Below, in pieces: positions 5,972 to 12,950 of a stretch of DNA of 14,986 nt; position 1 is the stretch's first letter, and each line of letters starts with the position of its first letter. The DNA is from an uncultured Azospirillum sp. GTDB taxonomy: Bacteria > Pseudomonadota > Alphaproteobacteria > RF32 > CAG-239. Location of the stretch: positions 1 through 14,986 of the forward strand of contig CANDEX010000037.1 of the NCBI GenBank assembly GCA_947383875.1. Reading direction: 5' to 3'. The translations under genes were made by a program, and so were the position numbers. A model generated the notes under the pieces. That model was given only the letters and a program-made list of their open reading frames with translations, ran no database searches and had not been told where the DNA came from.

Positions 5972-8080
5972 TCAACGTTTTTGCGCGTTTTTTCTTGCTT
6001 GCAACATGGCTATCTCACGCGTATTCAGACGTGTGTTTTGGTTCTTGTGCGTCAAAATAACGTAAGAATAAGGACGAAGAGCATAGGCTTCTCCGGCATC
6101 GTGTTCCTGTGGCTTTTGAGCAAACTCACCTTCCGCCGTATCAAACACCAGTTGCCATTTGCCGCCGCCGGGCGGGCGGGGCAAGGTGTAATTTACCGTA
6201 TGATAATTGTCACCGGAAACCAAAATCAGAAAATCATCATCCTGCGGACGACCTTTGCCGCTGCTGCCGTTAAGCATATATGCCCCGGTTTTGGCATAGC
6301 CGCAATTCCAATCCGCTCCATCCATCTCTTTACCATCAGGGCGCAGCCAAGTGATATCTTTTACGCCATTGGCAGCAACAGGTTTACCGTCAAAAAGTGT
6401 TAAATCTGTCAGAACCGGATGTTTTTTACGAAAAGCATTCAGCCGACAAATATTCATAAACAGCTGTTTTTTTCGTGCGGAAAGTTCATTCCAATCCAGC
6501 CAGACTGTTGTATCATCAATACAATAAGGGTTATTATTTGCATCGGAATAGCCGCGCTCGTCACCATTCCGCATTAAAGGAATGCCCTTGCTTAAAATAT
6601 TAAACGCAATATCGCTGTTGGCACGACGAAATAATTCTTCTTCATTGTATGATTTGGCATAAATATCGGGGCTGCCGTCCCGTCCCTCTTCACCATTCGG
6701 ATAAGTATTCTTTGGATGCTGATAAGCCCCGAGCAAGCTGAAACCGTCATGGCTGCGCCCGGTTCCGATAACAGCCGTTTCGTTAGCAAAAGGATTGACA
6801 TTTGACGAACCGGCAACCTGATTGCCAAACTGACCAATCAGACCATCGCGGCTGCTGAAAAATTCACCGACAAATTTTCGACGGGTATCACTCCATTCCT
6901 TAACGCCCGGCACCAAAGCAGCAAAACGACCGCTGAAATTTCCTCCCATGGCACTCCATGGTTCAACGTACATTTCCATCCCTAATTTTTCGGTTGCGAA
7001 ACGCAGTTCCTGAATAAAGGCACCATTATCCTGAAAACGACCGAAATTATCCAAAGCATTGTCACCGCCCAAATCCCAGCGGATACCATCAACACCCAAA
7101 TTATGCATTAACAACAGGTAATTATGCAATATTTCATGTCCGGCTGCGCTGTCCAGATTAAAATTATTATCACATCCGGTTGAATTCATAAAACGCCCGG
7201 GATTGTTTCCCTCCTGTCGATAGTAATTGGGACTGTCCAACAGTTTGAATGATAATGCTTGGTTCCGATCACCGGTTGCAGCGTGTTCACCGGTATGATT
7301 AAATACGGCATCGACAGTGACTTTTAGGCCAGCCTGATGCAATCCGTTGACCACTCCGGCAAAATCTTCCAGATTTCCGTAACGAGGATCTATTGCCAAA
7401 AAACAATAGGGATTATACCCCCAACTGTCCGTACGTCCTTCAGTTACGGGAACTTGTCGACCACAACAGGTTGGAGCTATCGGCATCAATTCAATATTAT
7501 TAACGCCGAGGCGTTCAAAATATTTCAGGCACCAATCATCAGCAATCCCGGACAATTTGCCTCGTTTTTCCTCCGGCAAGTGGAAATTTAATTTGGAAAA
7601 GTTTTTAATATGGGTTTCATAAATAATATTTTCCCCTTCCGGAAATGCCGGTCTCTTTTGCAAATATGGATATTTATCAGTGTTTAAAATACGATTTAAA
7701 TCCACAACAACCGATTTGGGCATAATCGGCGCGCTATCCTGCTGATTTTCGATTTGCAATAATTCGGATGTCCAATTATCCATGGTTTTGGAGACTTCCA
7801 AACTATAAGGATCAACGGCTAACTTATTGGGATTAAAAAACAAACCACGTTCCGGATTATATTCCCCGTAAGCACGATAACCATATTTTTGTCCCGGCTT
7901 AATTTCCGGCAGAGATACAGACCAGACATTGCCTTCTCCCTTTTGCAGTCGAACTCGGGTTTCTTCTTTTTCATCTTCAGAAAACAAACATAACTCTATT
8001 TTTTCCGCATATTCGGATCGAACCCTGAACGTTGTCTGTCCGTCTTGATAATGCGCTCCCAGAAAAGGAAATTTATTCAT
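5972..8080 (-). CDS. glgX: Glycogen debranching enzyme, GH13 isoamylase type
   Basis: Hydrolyses alpha-1,6 branch points of phosphorylase-limit glycogen in the cytoplasm. At 702 residues it has the usual GlgX/isoamylase plan. An N-terminal CBM48-like beta domain (about 1-110) includes GQKYGYRAYGEYNPERGL. The GH13 barrel has region I DAVFNH (257-262), region II GIRWDL with nucleophile Asp336, region III YVEPW with acid/base Glu373, and region IV RSHDGFSL with Asp445. DSWGYNPYCFLAIDPRYG (218-235) and RNGDERGYSDANNNPYC (504-520) are typical of the debranching subgroup. The C-terminal beta domain ends about residue 676. The ATG at 8080 follows AGGGG, and a strong promoter lies just upstream. No other glg genes (A, B, C, P) are in the window, so it is detached from a glycogen operon. 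Region IV reads GTGRSHDG rather than the common TAHDG, but the catalytic aspartate is kept. Confidence 0.93.
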   Translation of the reverse strand: MNKFPFLGAHYQDGQTTFRVRSEYAEKIELCLFSEDEKEETRVRLQKGEGNVWSVSLPEIKPGQKYGYRAYGEYNPERGLFFNPNKLAVDPYSLEVSKTMDNWTSELLQIENQQDSAPIMPKSVVVDLNRILNTDKYPYLQKRPAFPEGENIIYETHIKNFSKLNFHLPEEKRGKLSGIADDWCLKYFERLGVNNIELMPIAPTCCGRQVPVTEGRTDSWGYNPYCFLAIDPRYGNLEDFAGVVNGLHQAGLKVTVDAVFNHTGEHAATGDRNQALSFKLLDSPNYYRQEGNNPGRFMNSTGCDNNFNLDSAAGHEILHNYLLLMHNLGVDGIRWDLGGDNALDNFGRFQDNGAFIQELRFATEKLGMEMYVEPWSAMGGNFSGRFAALVPGVKEWSDTRRKFVGEFFSSRDGLIGQFGNQVAGSSNVNPFANETAVIGTGRSHDGFSLLGAYQHPKNTYPNGEEGRDGSPDIYAKSYNEEELFRRANSDIAFNILSKGIPLMRNGDERGYSDANNNPYCIDDTTVWLDWNELSARKKQLFMNICRLNAFRKKHPVLTDLTLFDGKPVAANGVKDITWLRPDGKEMDGADWNCGYAKTGAYMLNGSSGKGRPQDDDFLILVSGDNYHTVNYTLPRPPGGGKWQLVFDTAEGEFAQKPQEHDAGEAYALRPYSYVILTHKNQNTRLNTREIAMLQARKNAQKR

Positions 8081-8112
8081 ATATTTATCCCCTTGCTTTT
8101 TGATTTTTATTC

Positions 8113-8141
8113 ATATTATGCTTGATTTGATAAAAGTTCAA
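8113..8141 (-). promoter_or_regulatory. Sigma70-type promoter for the glgX operon
   Basis: On the minus strand TTGAAC (8136-8141) and TAATAT (8113-8118) are separated by exactly 17 bases, the best promoter match in the window. It lies between the HAD stop codon and the glgX start, leaving a leader of about 25 bases with AGGGG before the ATG at 8080. Confidence 0.75.
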
Positions 8142-8156
8142 GCTTTTCCGCTCCTC

Positions 8157-8825
8157 TCAGAGGGAAAGCAAAACGCGATAAAACTCCTCAAAACAGTTAA
8201 AATAAACTATTTTGCTGTCCGGTTCTCCTTCATCTCCCCAGATAGAACGTCCTATTCTTATCGGCAAGGCGTTAGCTGACTGCGCGGCATCACTGTCCAT
8301 GGGACTGTCCCCTATCATCCATACTTTTTGCGGTGTGATTTCTTCAGGCTTCAACAGCCCCTCCAAAGTGTAATATATCTGTTCGGGAAACGGTTTGTCC
8401 CGCGCAGCCTCATGCCCACAGACAACTTTTGCAAACAGCTCCGGCTTAAATAACAACGGCAATTCAACATTCATCAGGCGGCGATCTTTATTACTCATGA
8501 CCATCATTGGGATTCCGCGTTTATGAAAATAATTCAACACATCTTTAACACCCGGAAAAGTATCAATATGTTGGCGAACTTCACTGCTATAAATTTCAAC
8601 ATAACGTTCATATGCTGCAACCGCATTTTCCGAACCGAAAATTCGCGGAAAATTATCTCTGAAAGACAAATTTGGATCCCGTTTGCCTCTCACTTGAGAC
8701 CAATCAGGAAGATTATATTCTCTCAAGACCTTATTTACTGCCAGCACGAGAGCATCCCGGCTTTGGGCCAGTGTATTATCCCAATCAAAAATAACATATT
8801 GCAACTCTGAAATATTCAACGGCAT
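8157..8825 (-). CDS. HAD-family hydrolase (phosphoglycolate phosphatase-like)
   Basis: A 222-residue cytoplasmic phosphatase of the haloacid dehalogenase superfamily. Motif I is IFDWDNT with nucleophile Asp14 and acid/base Asp16; motif II is the serine of VMSNKD (Ser111); motif III is the lysine of DKPFPE (Lys144); motif IV is GDSPMDSD with Asp173 and Asp177. The segment between motifs I and II (about 20-95) is a helical C1 cap as in Gph-like enzymes, so small phosphate esters such as 2-phosphoglycolate are plausible substrates. The exact substrate cannot be assigned. The ATG at 8825 has an excellent GGGGAG six bases away. It lies only 28 bases past the accD terminator stem with no clear promoter of its own, so it probably depends on readthrough or on a promoter inside accD. 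Confidence 0.85.
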   Translation of the reverse strand: MPLNISELQYVIFDWDNTLAQSRDALVLAVNKVLREYNLPDWSQVRGKRDPNLSFRDNFPRIFGSENAVAAYERYVEIYSSEVRQHIDTFPGVKDVLNYFHKRGIPMMVMSNKDRRLMNVELPLLFKPELFAKVVCGHEAARDKPFPEQIYYTLEGLLKPEEITPQKVWMIGDSPMDSDAAQSANALPIRIGRSIWGDEGEPDSKIVYFNCFEEFYRVLLSL

Positions 8826-8853
8826 TGTTTTCTCCCCATCACAGCCAACAGAT

Positions 8854-8879
8854 AAAAACCCTGCCGAAGCAGGGTTTTT
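8854..8879 (-). terminator. Intrinsic terminator of accD, UUCG-capped
   Basis: A perfect 11-bp stem (8854-8864 with 8869-8879) carries, in minus-strand RNA, a UUCG loop closed by C-G, an unusually stable tetraloop. The stem's own five-U 3' arm serves as the T-tract. It begins two bases after the accD stop codon. Being symmetrical it could also stop plus-strand transcription, but no plus-strand gene approaches it. Confidence 0.85.
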
Positions 8880-8880
8880 A

Positions 8881-9759
8881 TTATTTATTCTCTAGCAAAG
8901 CCGTATTCAATGACGGTTTCTTATGTGTCAGAATACTAATCACCTTAACCAGTTCATTTTTCAGCTCCTGACGAGTGACAACGATGTCAACCATGCCGTG
9001 CTCACGCAGGTATTCGGCACGCTGAAAACCTTCCGGCAGCTTTTCGCGGATGGTTTGTTCAATCACGCGGGCTCCGGCAAAACCGATAATGCAACCTTTT
9101 TCGGCAATATGTACATCCCCCAGCATCGCAAAAGAAGCAGAGACACCGCCGGTTGTCGGGTCCGTCAATACTGAGATGTATGGAATACCCTTTTCCTTTA
9201 CCTGATTAATAGCGGCTGTTGTCCGCGCCATCTGCATTAAGGACAAAATACCTTCCTGCATACGTGCACCACCGGAGGACGCCACAATAATCAACGGATA
9301 ATTGTTTCGAGCGGAAACTTCAGCGGCTTTGACAATGCCTTCGCCGACAGCCATCCCCATAGATCCTCCCATAAATGAAAAATCCATGGCGGCAACAACA
9401 CAGGGAATTCCACCGATATCGCCTTGAGCGACACGGATAGCATCGTTGCTGGAAGTCGCCTTACGGTATGACTTGATTCTGTCGGAATATTTTTTAGTAT
9501 CCTTAAACTTCAGCGGATCTTCTTTCGTTCGCGGAAGAGCGATTTCATTAAATTCTCCGTCAAAAAGCATTTTCAGACGTTTATCAACATACAAGCGCAA
9601 GTGATGACCACATGACGTGCAGACATAAAGACTTTTTTTCATCTCTTTAGAAAAGAGCATCTGACCGCATATCGGGCATTTCACCCATAAATTGTCAGCA
9701 ATCTCTTTCGGAGTGACTTTTTTTATTTTCGGACGGACAAAGTCAGTTAACCAATTCAT
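8881..9759 (-). CDS. accD: Acetyl-CoA carboxylase carboxyltransferase subunit beta
   Basis: With AccA forms the carboxyltransferase that moves the carboxyl group from biotin-carrier protein to acetyl-CoA, giving malonyl-CoA, the first committed step of fatty-acid synthesis. The 292 residues (about 300 in the family) begin with the AccD zinc ribbon: Cys28-x2-Cys31 and Cys47-x2-Cys50. The crotonase-fold domain has MGGSMGMAVGEG (130-141), ASSGGARMQEG (160-170) and TTGGVSASFAMLGD (202-215), the glycine-rich oxyanion and CoA-binding segments. The ATG at 9759 lies 16 bases after the lapA stop with only a weak GG-type ribosome site, so coupling to lapA is likely. In many alphaproteobacteria trpF, trpB and trpA stand between lapA and accD; here they are missing. 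A strong terminator follows at once. Confidence 0.95.
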   Translation of the reverse strand: MNWLTDFVRPKIKKVTPKEIADNLWVKCPICGQMLFSKEMKKSLYVCTSCGHHLRLYVDKRLKMLFDGEFNEIALPRTKEDPLKFKDTKKYSDRIKSYRKATSSNDAIRVAQGDIGGIPCVVAAMDFSFMGGSMGMAVGEGIVKAAEVSARNNYPLIIVASSGGARMQEGILSLMQMARTTAAINQVKEKGIPYISVLTDPTTGGVSASFAMLGDVHIAEKGCIIGFAGARVIEQTIREKLPEGFQRAEYLREHGMVDIVVTRQELKNELVKVISILTHKKPSLNTALLENK

Positions 9760-9775
9760 CGTTTTACCATTTCAG

Positions 9776-10186
9776 TTAGTTGGAAGCAGGCGTTTCACTG
9801 TCTTTTTTCCCGCGGGAAAAAGCAGCTTTCAGCTTGTCCTTCCAAGACGGTTTGGGAGCCGCGGCTTGCACGGCTTTAATCGTTTCCAGATTAGTTTGCA
9901 GGCCGGAAACCTGCTCTGCCAGCTTGCGCTGCTCCTTGTTGAGTTTTTTGTTTTGTTTTCTCTGCACGCGCAGAGCTTTGCGAACCGGAGCATAAGACAA
10001 CCACATCCACAACAAGCCAAGCAAAAAGCCCAGCAGTATAAAAAAGACGATGGCGACACTTTGCGAAACGGTTACCTCAAAATAAAAGGGCCAGAGATTA
10101 AAGCTTACCAAATCATTATTTACGAATGCAAAAATGAGAATAATGATTAATATCGGCAGCCCTATCAGCATTTTAATGAAACCCAT
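9776..10186 (-). CDS. lapA: LapA-domain (DUF1049) inner-membrane protein
   Basis: A 136-residue protein with two transmembrane helices, about residues 4-22 and 41-64. Between them is the short signature loop NNDLVSFNLWPF. A charged coiled-coil tail (about 68-105, RKQNKKLNKEQRKLAEQ) follows, then a low-complexity basic C-terminus. This is the LapA/DUF1049 plan. In Escherichia coli LapA works with LapB in lipopolysaccharide assembly control; no LapB-like tetratricopeptide protein is seen here, so the role is inferred from family only. The ATG at 10186 has AGGGG six bases upstream. It lies 31 bases after ihfB, a pairing common in alphaproteobacteria, which supports the assignment. The tail is lysine-rich and probably cytoplasmic. 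Confidence 0.8.
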   Translation of the reverse strand: MGFIKMLIGLPILIIILIFAFVNNDLVSFNLWPFYFEVTVSQSVAIVFFILLGFLLGLLWMWLSYAPVRKALRVQRKQNKKLNKEQRKLAEQVSGLQTNLETIKAVQAAAPKPSWKDKLKAAFSRGKKDSETPASN

Positions 10187-10217
10187 GTTTCACCCCTTTC
10201 TTTCAAAAACAACCAAA

Positions 10218-10502
10218 TTATTTTTTCGGATTCAGCAGTTCGTGTAATTGTTTTCCGGTTTTAAAATGAGGAATATTACGTTCTTCAACCTGAACCTGTT
10301 CACCCGTGCGGGGATTTTTAGCAATCCGCGGAGTGCGTTTGCGAATCGAGAAAGCACCAAAGCCACGAAATTCCACGCGTTCGCCGGCAGCTAAAGAACT
10401 GATGATTTTATCAAAAACAACAGCTACGATACGCTCGACGTCTTTCAACATCAGATGGGGATTTTTGCTGGCAATTCTTTCAATTAATTCAGATCTAGTC
10501 AC
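10218..10502 (-). CDS. ihfB: Integration host factor subunit beta
   Basis: A 94-residue DNA-bending protein of the HU/IHF family. TRSELIERIASKNPHLMLKDVERIV gives the two N-terminal helices and the IHF-beta N-terminal signature. VEFRGFGAFSIRKRTPRIAKNPRTGE (43-68) is the beta-arm region, with Pro64 as the residue that wedges between base pairs at the bend. PHFKTGKQLHELLN closes the fold. It pairs with IHF alpha, not in this window, to bend DNA in recombination, replication and transcription. The start is GTG at 10502 with AGAGG seven bases upstream. A palindrome overlapping the likely promoter (10539-10553) hints at control of expression. The neighbours lapA and accD follow the alphaproteobacterial order. 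Confidence 0.95.
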   Translation of the reverse strand: MTRSELIERIASKNPHLMLKDVERIVAVVFDKIISSLAAGERVEFRGFGAFSIRKRTPRIAKNPRTGEQVQVEERNIPHFKTGKQLHELLNPKK

Positions 10503-10538
10503 GATAATACCTCTTGTTTCCTTATATCATTGTTATCT

Positions 10539-10617
10539 CGGATAAGTTATCCGTTTTTGTTTTATAAATCAATATCGCAATTTGGCGAAAAGCAAAAATT
10601 TTATTCATAAGTTATCC
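10539..10617. promoter_or_regulatory. ihfB upstream region: palindrome over a putative -10, and a repeated half
   Basis: CGGATAA-G-TTATCCG is a perfect 7-bp-arm palindrome with one central base at 10539-10553. The 11-base ATAAGTTATCC within it (10542-10552) recurs at 10607-10617. On the minus strand a candidate promoter, TTGATT (10567-10572) and TAACTT (10544-10549) with a 17-base spacer, places its -10 inside the palindrome. A repressor operator is the natural guess; the binding protein is unknown. No rmuC terminator is obvious here, so readthrough from accA-rmuC is possible. Confidence 0.4.
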
Positions 10618-10637
10618 CACATTATTATTTTTTGCTC

Positions 10638-11771
10638 TTATGAGGCCAAATGTTCAACCCCTACCGGTGTTTTATCATTACCAAGCTGGATATCTTCTAT
10701 CCGATCAATCCGGCGAGAAATTTTACCCGAAGAGACTTTTATTTCGCCAATATCCCTCGCAGCCATGTCAAAATGTTTACTCAGGTTTTCAATACGATCA
10801 TCCAAGCGGGTGATATCCTCCGTCAGACTGCCGACTTCTTTTTGAATAACACCGGCCATCTCACGCATTCGGGCATCTTTCAGCACCGCACGAACCGTAT
10901 TCAGCGTTGCCATCAGCGTGGTGGGCGAAACAATCCAGACTTTGGACCGATATGATGTTTCAACTACATCGGTAAAATTGGAATGCAATTCCGCATAAAT
11001 AGCTTCTGACGGTAAAAACATAAGAGCTGATTCCGCAGTTTCACCGGCAATAATGTATTTTTCGGAAATATCTTTAATATGTTTTAAAACCGAAGCCTTA
11101 AAAAAACGTTCCGCTTCAATTTTTTCACGCTCAGACTGAGCATTCCGCAACGCCTGATAACTCTCCAACGGAAATTTGGAGTCTATGACAATCATTCCCG
11201 GCGGATTAGGCAAATTCAATACGCAATCCGCCCGTTTCTGGTTTCCCAAAACCACTTGAAAAGCATAAGCAGACGGCGGCAAAGCAGATGTCACCAAATC
11301 ATTGAGCTGTATTTCACCAAAAGCTCCCCGCGCTTGTTTATTAGACAAGACTTCCTGCAAAGAAACAACCTGCTCCGACAAGCTGGATATTTTTTGTTGA
11401 GCCACATCAATTTTAGCCAAACGCTCACGCAGGTCATGCAGCGTTTCGGTCGTTTTGGCGGTTGACTGCTGCAATCCGTCACCAACGCTTTTGGTAACAG
11501 CCAGCAATTTTTCATCCATAATTTTTAAGACAGACAGTTTCTGCTCATTAATCGCTTCCGCAATCCGGCTTTGAGAATTCTGATTATTTTCAGAAAGCTG
11601 AGACAAACGCCCGGCCAGTTCGGCCTGCCCACGAAACAATGTGTCCGCGACGGAATTCAGATGTTGCGTGTTGTTCCGGCGCAGCAGAATTATCATATTT
11701 CCCAGCAACAAAAGCGAGACGATAATACCAAACAGCACTTCCCAAGACAGATAATAAGCTCCGAAGGTCAT
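10638..11771 (-). CDS. rmuC: DNA recombination protein RmuC
   Basis: A 377-residue membrane-anchored protein. An N-terminal helix (about 10-30), then a coiled coil (about 35-145), then the RmuC nuclease-like core. Its signatures are QARGAFGEIQLNDLV (146-160), RADCVLNLP...VIDSKFPLESY (180-205), FLPSEAIYAEL (252-262) and VWIVSPTTLMATLNTV (278-293). Asp182 and Asp197 with Lys199 look like the D...DxK pattern of PD-(D/E)XK nucleases, which is my inference. In E. coli the gene limits recombination at inverted repeats. The family is usually longer (about 475 in E. coli), the difference lying in the coiled coil and tail. The ATG at 11771 has AGGA seven bases upstream, overlapping the accA stop, so the two genes are cotranscribed and probably coupled. 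Confidence 0.9.
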   Translation of the reverse strand: MTFGAYYLSWEVLFGIIVSLLLLGNMIILLRRNNTQHLNSVADTLFRGQAELAGRLSQLSENNQNSQSRIAEAINEQKLSVLKIMDEKLLAVTKSVGDGLQQSTAKTTETLHDLRERLAKIDVAQQKISSLSEQVVSLQEVLSNKQARGAFGEIQLNDLVTSALPPSAYAFQVVLGNQKRADCVLNLPNPPGMIVIDSKFPLESYQALRNAQSEREKIEAERFFKASVLKHIKDISEKYIIAGETAESALMFLPSEAIYAELHSNFTDVVETSYRSKVWIVSPTTLMATLNTVRAVLKDARMREMAGVIQKEVGSLTEDITRLDDRIENLSKHFDMAARDIGEIKVSSGKISRRIDRIEDIQLGNDKTPVGVEHLAS

Positions 11772-11780
11772 GATAATTTC

Positions 11781-12752
11781 CTAATTTTCCGGCAAATTAC
11801 GCCCCATCGCAAGAAACTTAGCGGTTCTCTGTTTTTTCAAATCCTCTCCGCTCAACGGCAGCAAATCTTTCAAATGTTTGAGAATACAGTCACCGACTTT
11901 TTCAATCGTCGCTCGCGAATCACGATGCGCCCCACCGACAGGCTCCTTAATAATCTCATCAATGACACCGAATTTACGCAAATCCTGCGCGGTTAAACGC
12001 AGGGCCTCCGTGGCCTCCTGCACCTTATCGGCAGAACGCCAGAGAATCGAAGCACAGCCTTCCGGAGAAATAACCGAGTAGATTGAATGTTCAAGCATAA
12101 GAATCCGGTTTGCCGTTGCAATAGCAATCGCACCGCCGGAACCACCCATACCAATAACGACGGAAATAATCGGCACATGAATTTGCAAGCATTTCTCAAT
12201 CGATGAGGCAATAGCCTCGGCCTGACCGCGCGCCTCAGCATCGATTCCGGGGAAAGCTCCGTCGGTATCCACAAAAGCAATAACCGGCATATTAAACTTA
12301 TCAGCCATATCCATCAGGCGTTGAGCCTTACGATAACCTTCCGGTTTGGCCATACCGAAATTATGCTTCATGCGGGTTTCCAAATCAGAACCTTTTTCCT
12401 GACCGATAACCACAACGGAAATATTTTTGAAACGCCCGATACCACCAATCATCGCTTCATCATCACCAAACAGGCGATCACCGCACAATGGGGTGAAGTC
12501 TTCAATCAACGCATGAACATAATCCAGACAATGCGGGCGTTGCGGGTGACGGGAAACTTGAAGTTTCTGCCATGGTGTCAAGCTGGCATATGTCTGCTTC
12601 ACCTGTTTTTCCAGCTTTTGCTCCAAACGGGTTACTTCCTGTGCGATATCAACATCTTCATCTTTTGCCAGCAGTTTCAGCCCTTCAATTTTGGCTTCAA
12701 TTTCGACAATGTTTTTTTCAAAATCCAACACTAAAGTATTGTTGTTACTCAT
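11781..12752 (-). CDS. accA: Acetyl-CoA carboxylase carboxyltransferase subunit alpha
   Basis: Partner of AccD in the carboxyltransferase of acetyl-CoA carboxylase. The 323 residues match the E. coli subunit (319). The N-terminal helical segment (FEKNIVEIEAKIEGLK, 11-26) and TPWQKLQVSRHPQRP (59-73) are family marks. The catalytic crotonase-like core has KPEGYRKAQRLM (136-147), VDTDGAFPGI (161-170), GMGGSGGAIA (201-210) and ISPEGCASILWR (228-239), the last two lining the carboxybiotin and CoA sites. The ATG at 12752 has only a weak GAGA site. It is the first gene of the leftward cluster, facing a divergent plus-strand gene across 198 bases. rmuC follows after nine bases, and accD lies about 2 kb further on in the same direction, which favours balanced subunit supply, although several promoters probably contribute. 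Confidence 0.96.
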   Translation of the reverse strand: MSNNNTLVLDFEKNIVEIEAKIEGLKLLAKDEDVDIAQEVTRLEQKLEKQVKQTYASLTPWQKLQVSRHPQRPHCLDYVHALIEDFTPLCGDRLFGDDEAMIGGIGRFKNISVVVIGQEKGSDLETRMKHNFGMAKPEGYRKAQRLMDMADKFNMPVIAFVDTDGAFPGIDAEARGQAEAIASSIEKCLQIHVPIISVVIGMGGSGGAIAIATANRILMLEHSIYSVISPEGCASILWRSADKVQEATEALRLTAQDLRKFGVIDEIIKEPVGGAHRDSRATIEKVGDCILKHLKDLLPLSGEDLKKQRTAKFLAMGRNLPEN

Positions 12753-12950
12753 GGGTTTTTCTCTTTTAAATTTTAATCCTGTCGGTTTATTAGCACAATT
12801 AATTCAAAATTTCGACTATTATTTTTATCTATTGTTGATTTTTGACAGGAATATCCCACGAAAGCGAGACTATCAAAGATTTTAATTGAAATCTCGGCCT
12901 AATGGAATAGTATATAGGTGTTTTGGACATACCGGAAGGAGTTTTCATCA
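12753..12950. promoter_or_regulatory. Divergent intergenic region with weak promoter candidates
   Basis: AT-rich spacer between accA (leftward) and the plus-strand membrane gene. Rightward, TTGAAA (12886-12891) and TAGTAT (12908-12913) stand 16 bases apart. Leftward, TTGTGC with TAAAAT 17 bases on is the best I find for accA, and it is poor in the -35. Both are tentative. No coding potential or stable GC-rich hairpin is seen. Confidence 0.3.

Noticed and set aside
9692..10150. Plus-strand frame of 152 codons opposite accD and lapA
   Set aside because: Antisense shadow of two well-identified genes, with no ribosome site and no recognisable protein features.
10607..10620. DnaA-box-like TTATCCCAC upstream of ihfB
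   Set aside because: It has an extra C relative to TTATCCACA, no cluster of further boxes is present, and it is better explained as the repeat of the ihfB palindrome half.
12842..12847. Perfect TTGACA in the accA upstream region on the plus strand
   Set aside because: The only -10-like hexamer downstream (TATCAA at 12871) is 23 bases away, beyond sigma70 spacing.
12861..12897. AT-rich stem AGATTT/AAATCT within GAGA...TCTC
   Set aside because: A six-base AT stem with no T-run; expected by chance in an AT-rich spacer.
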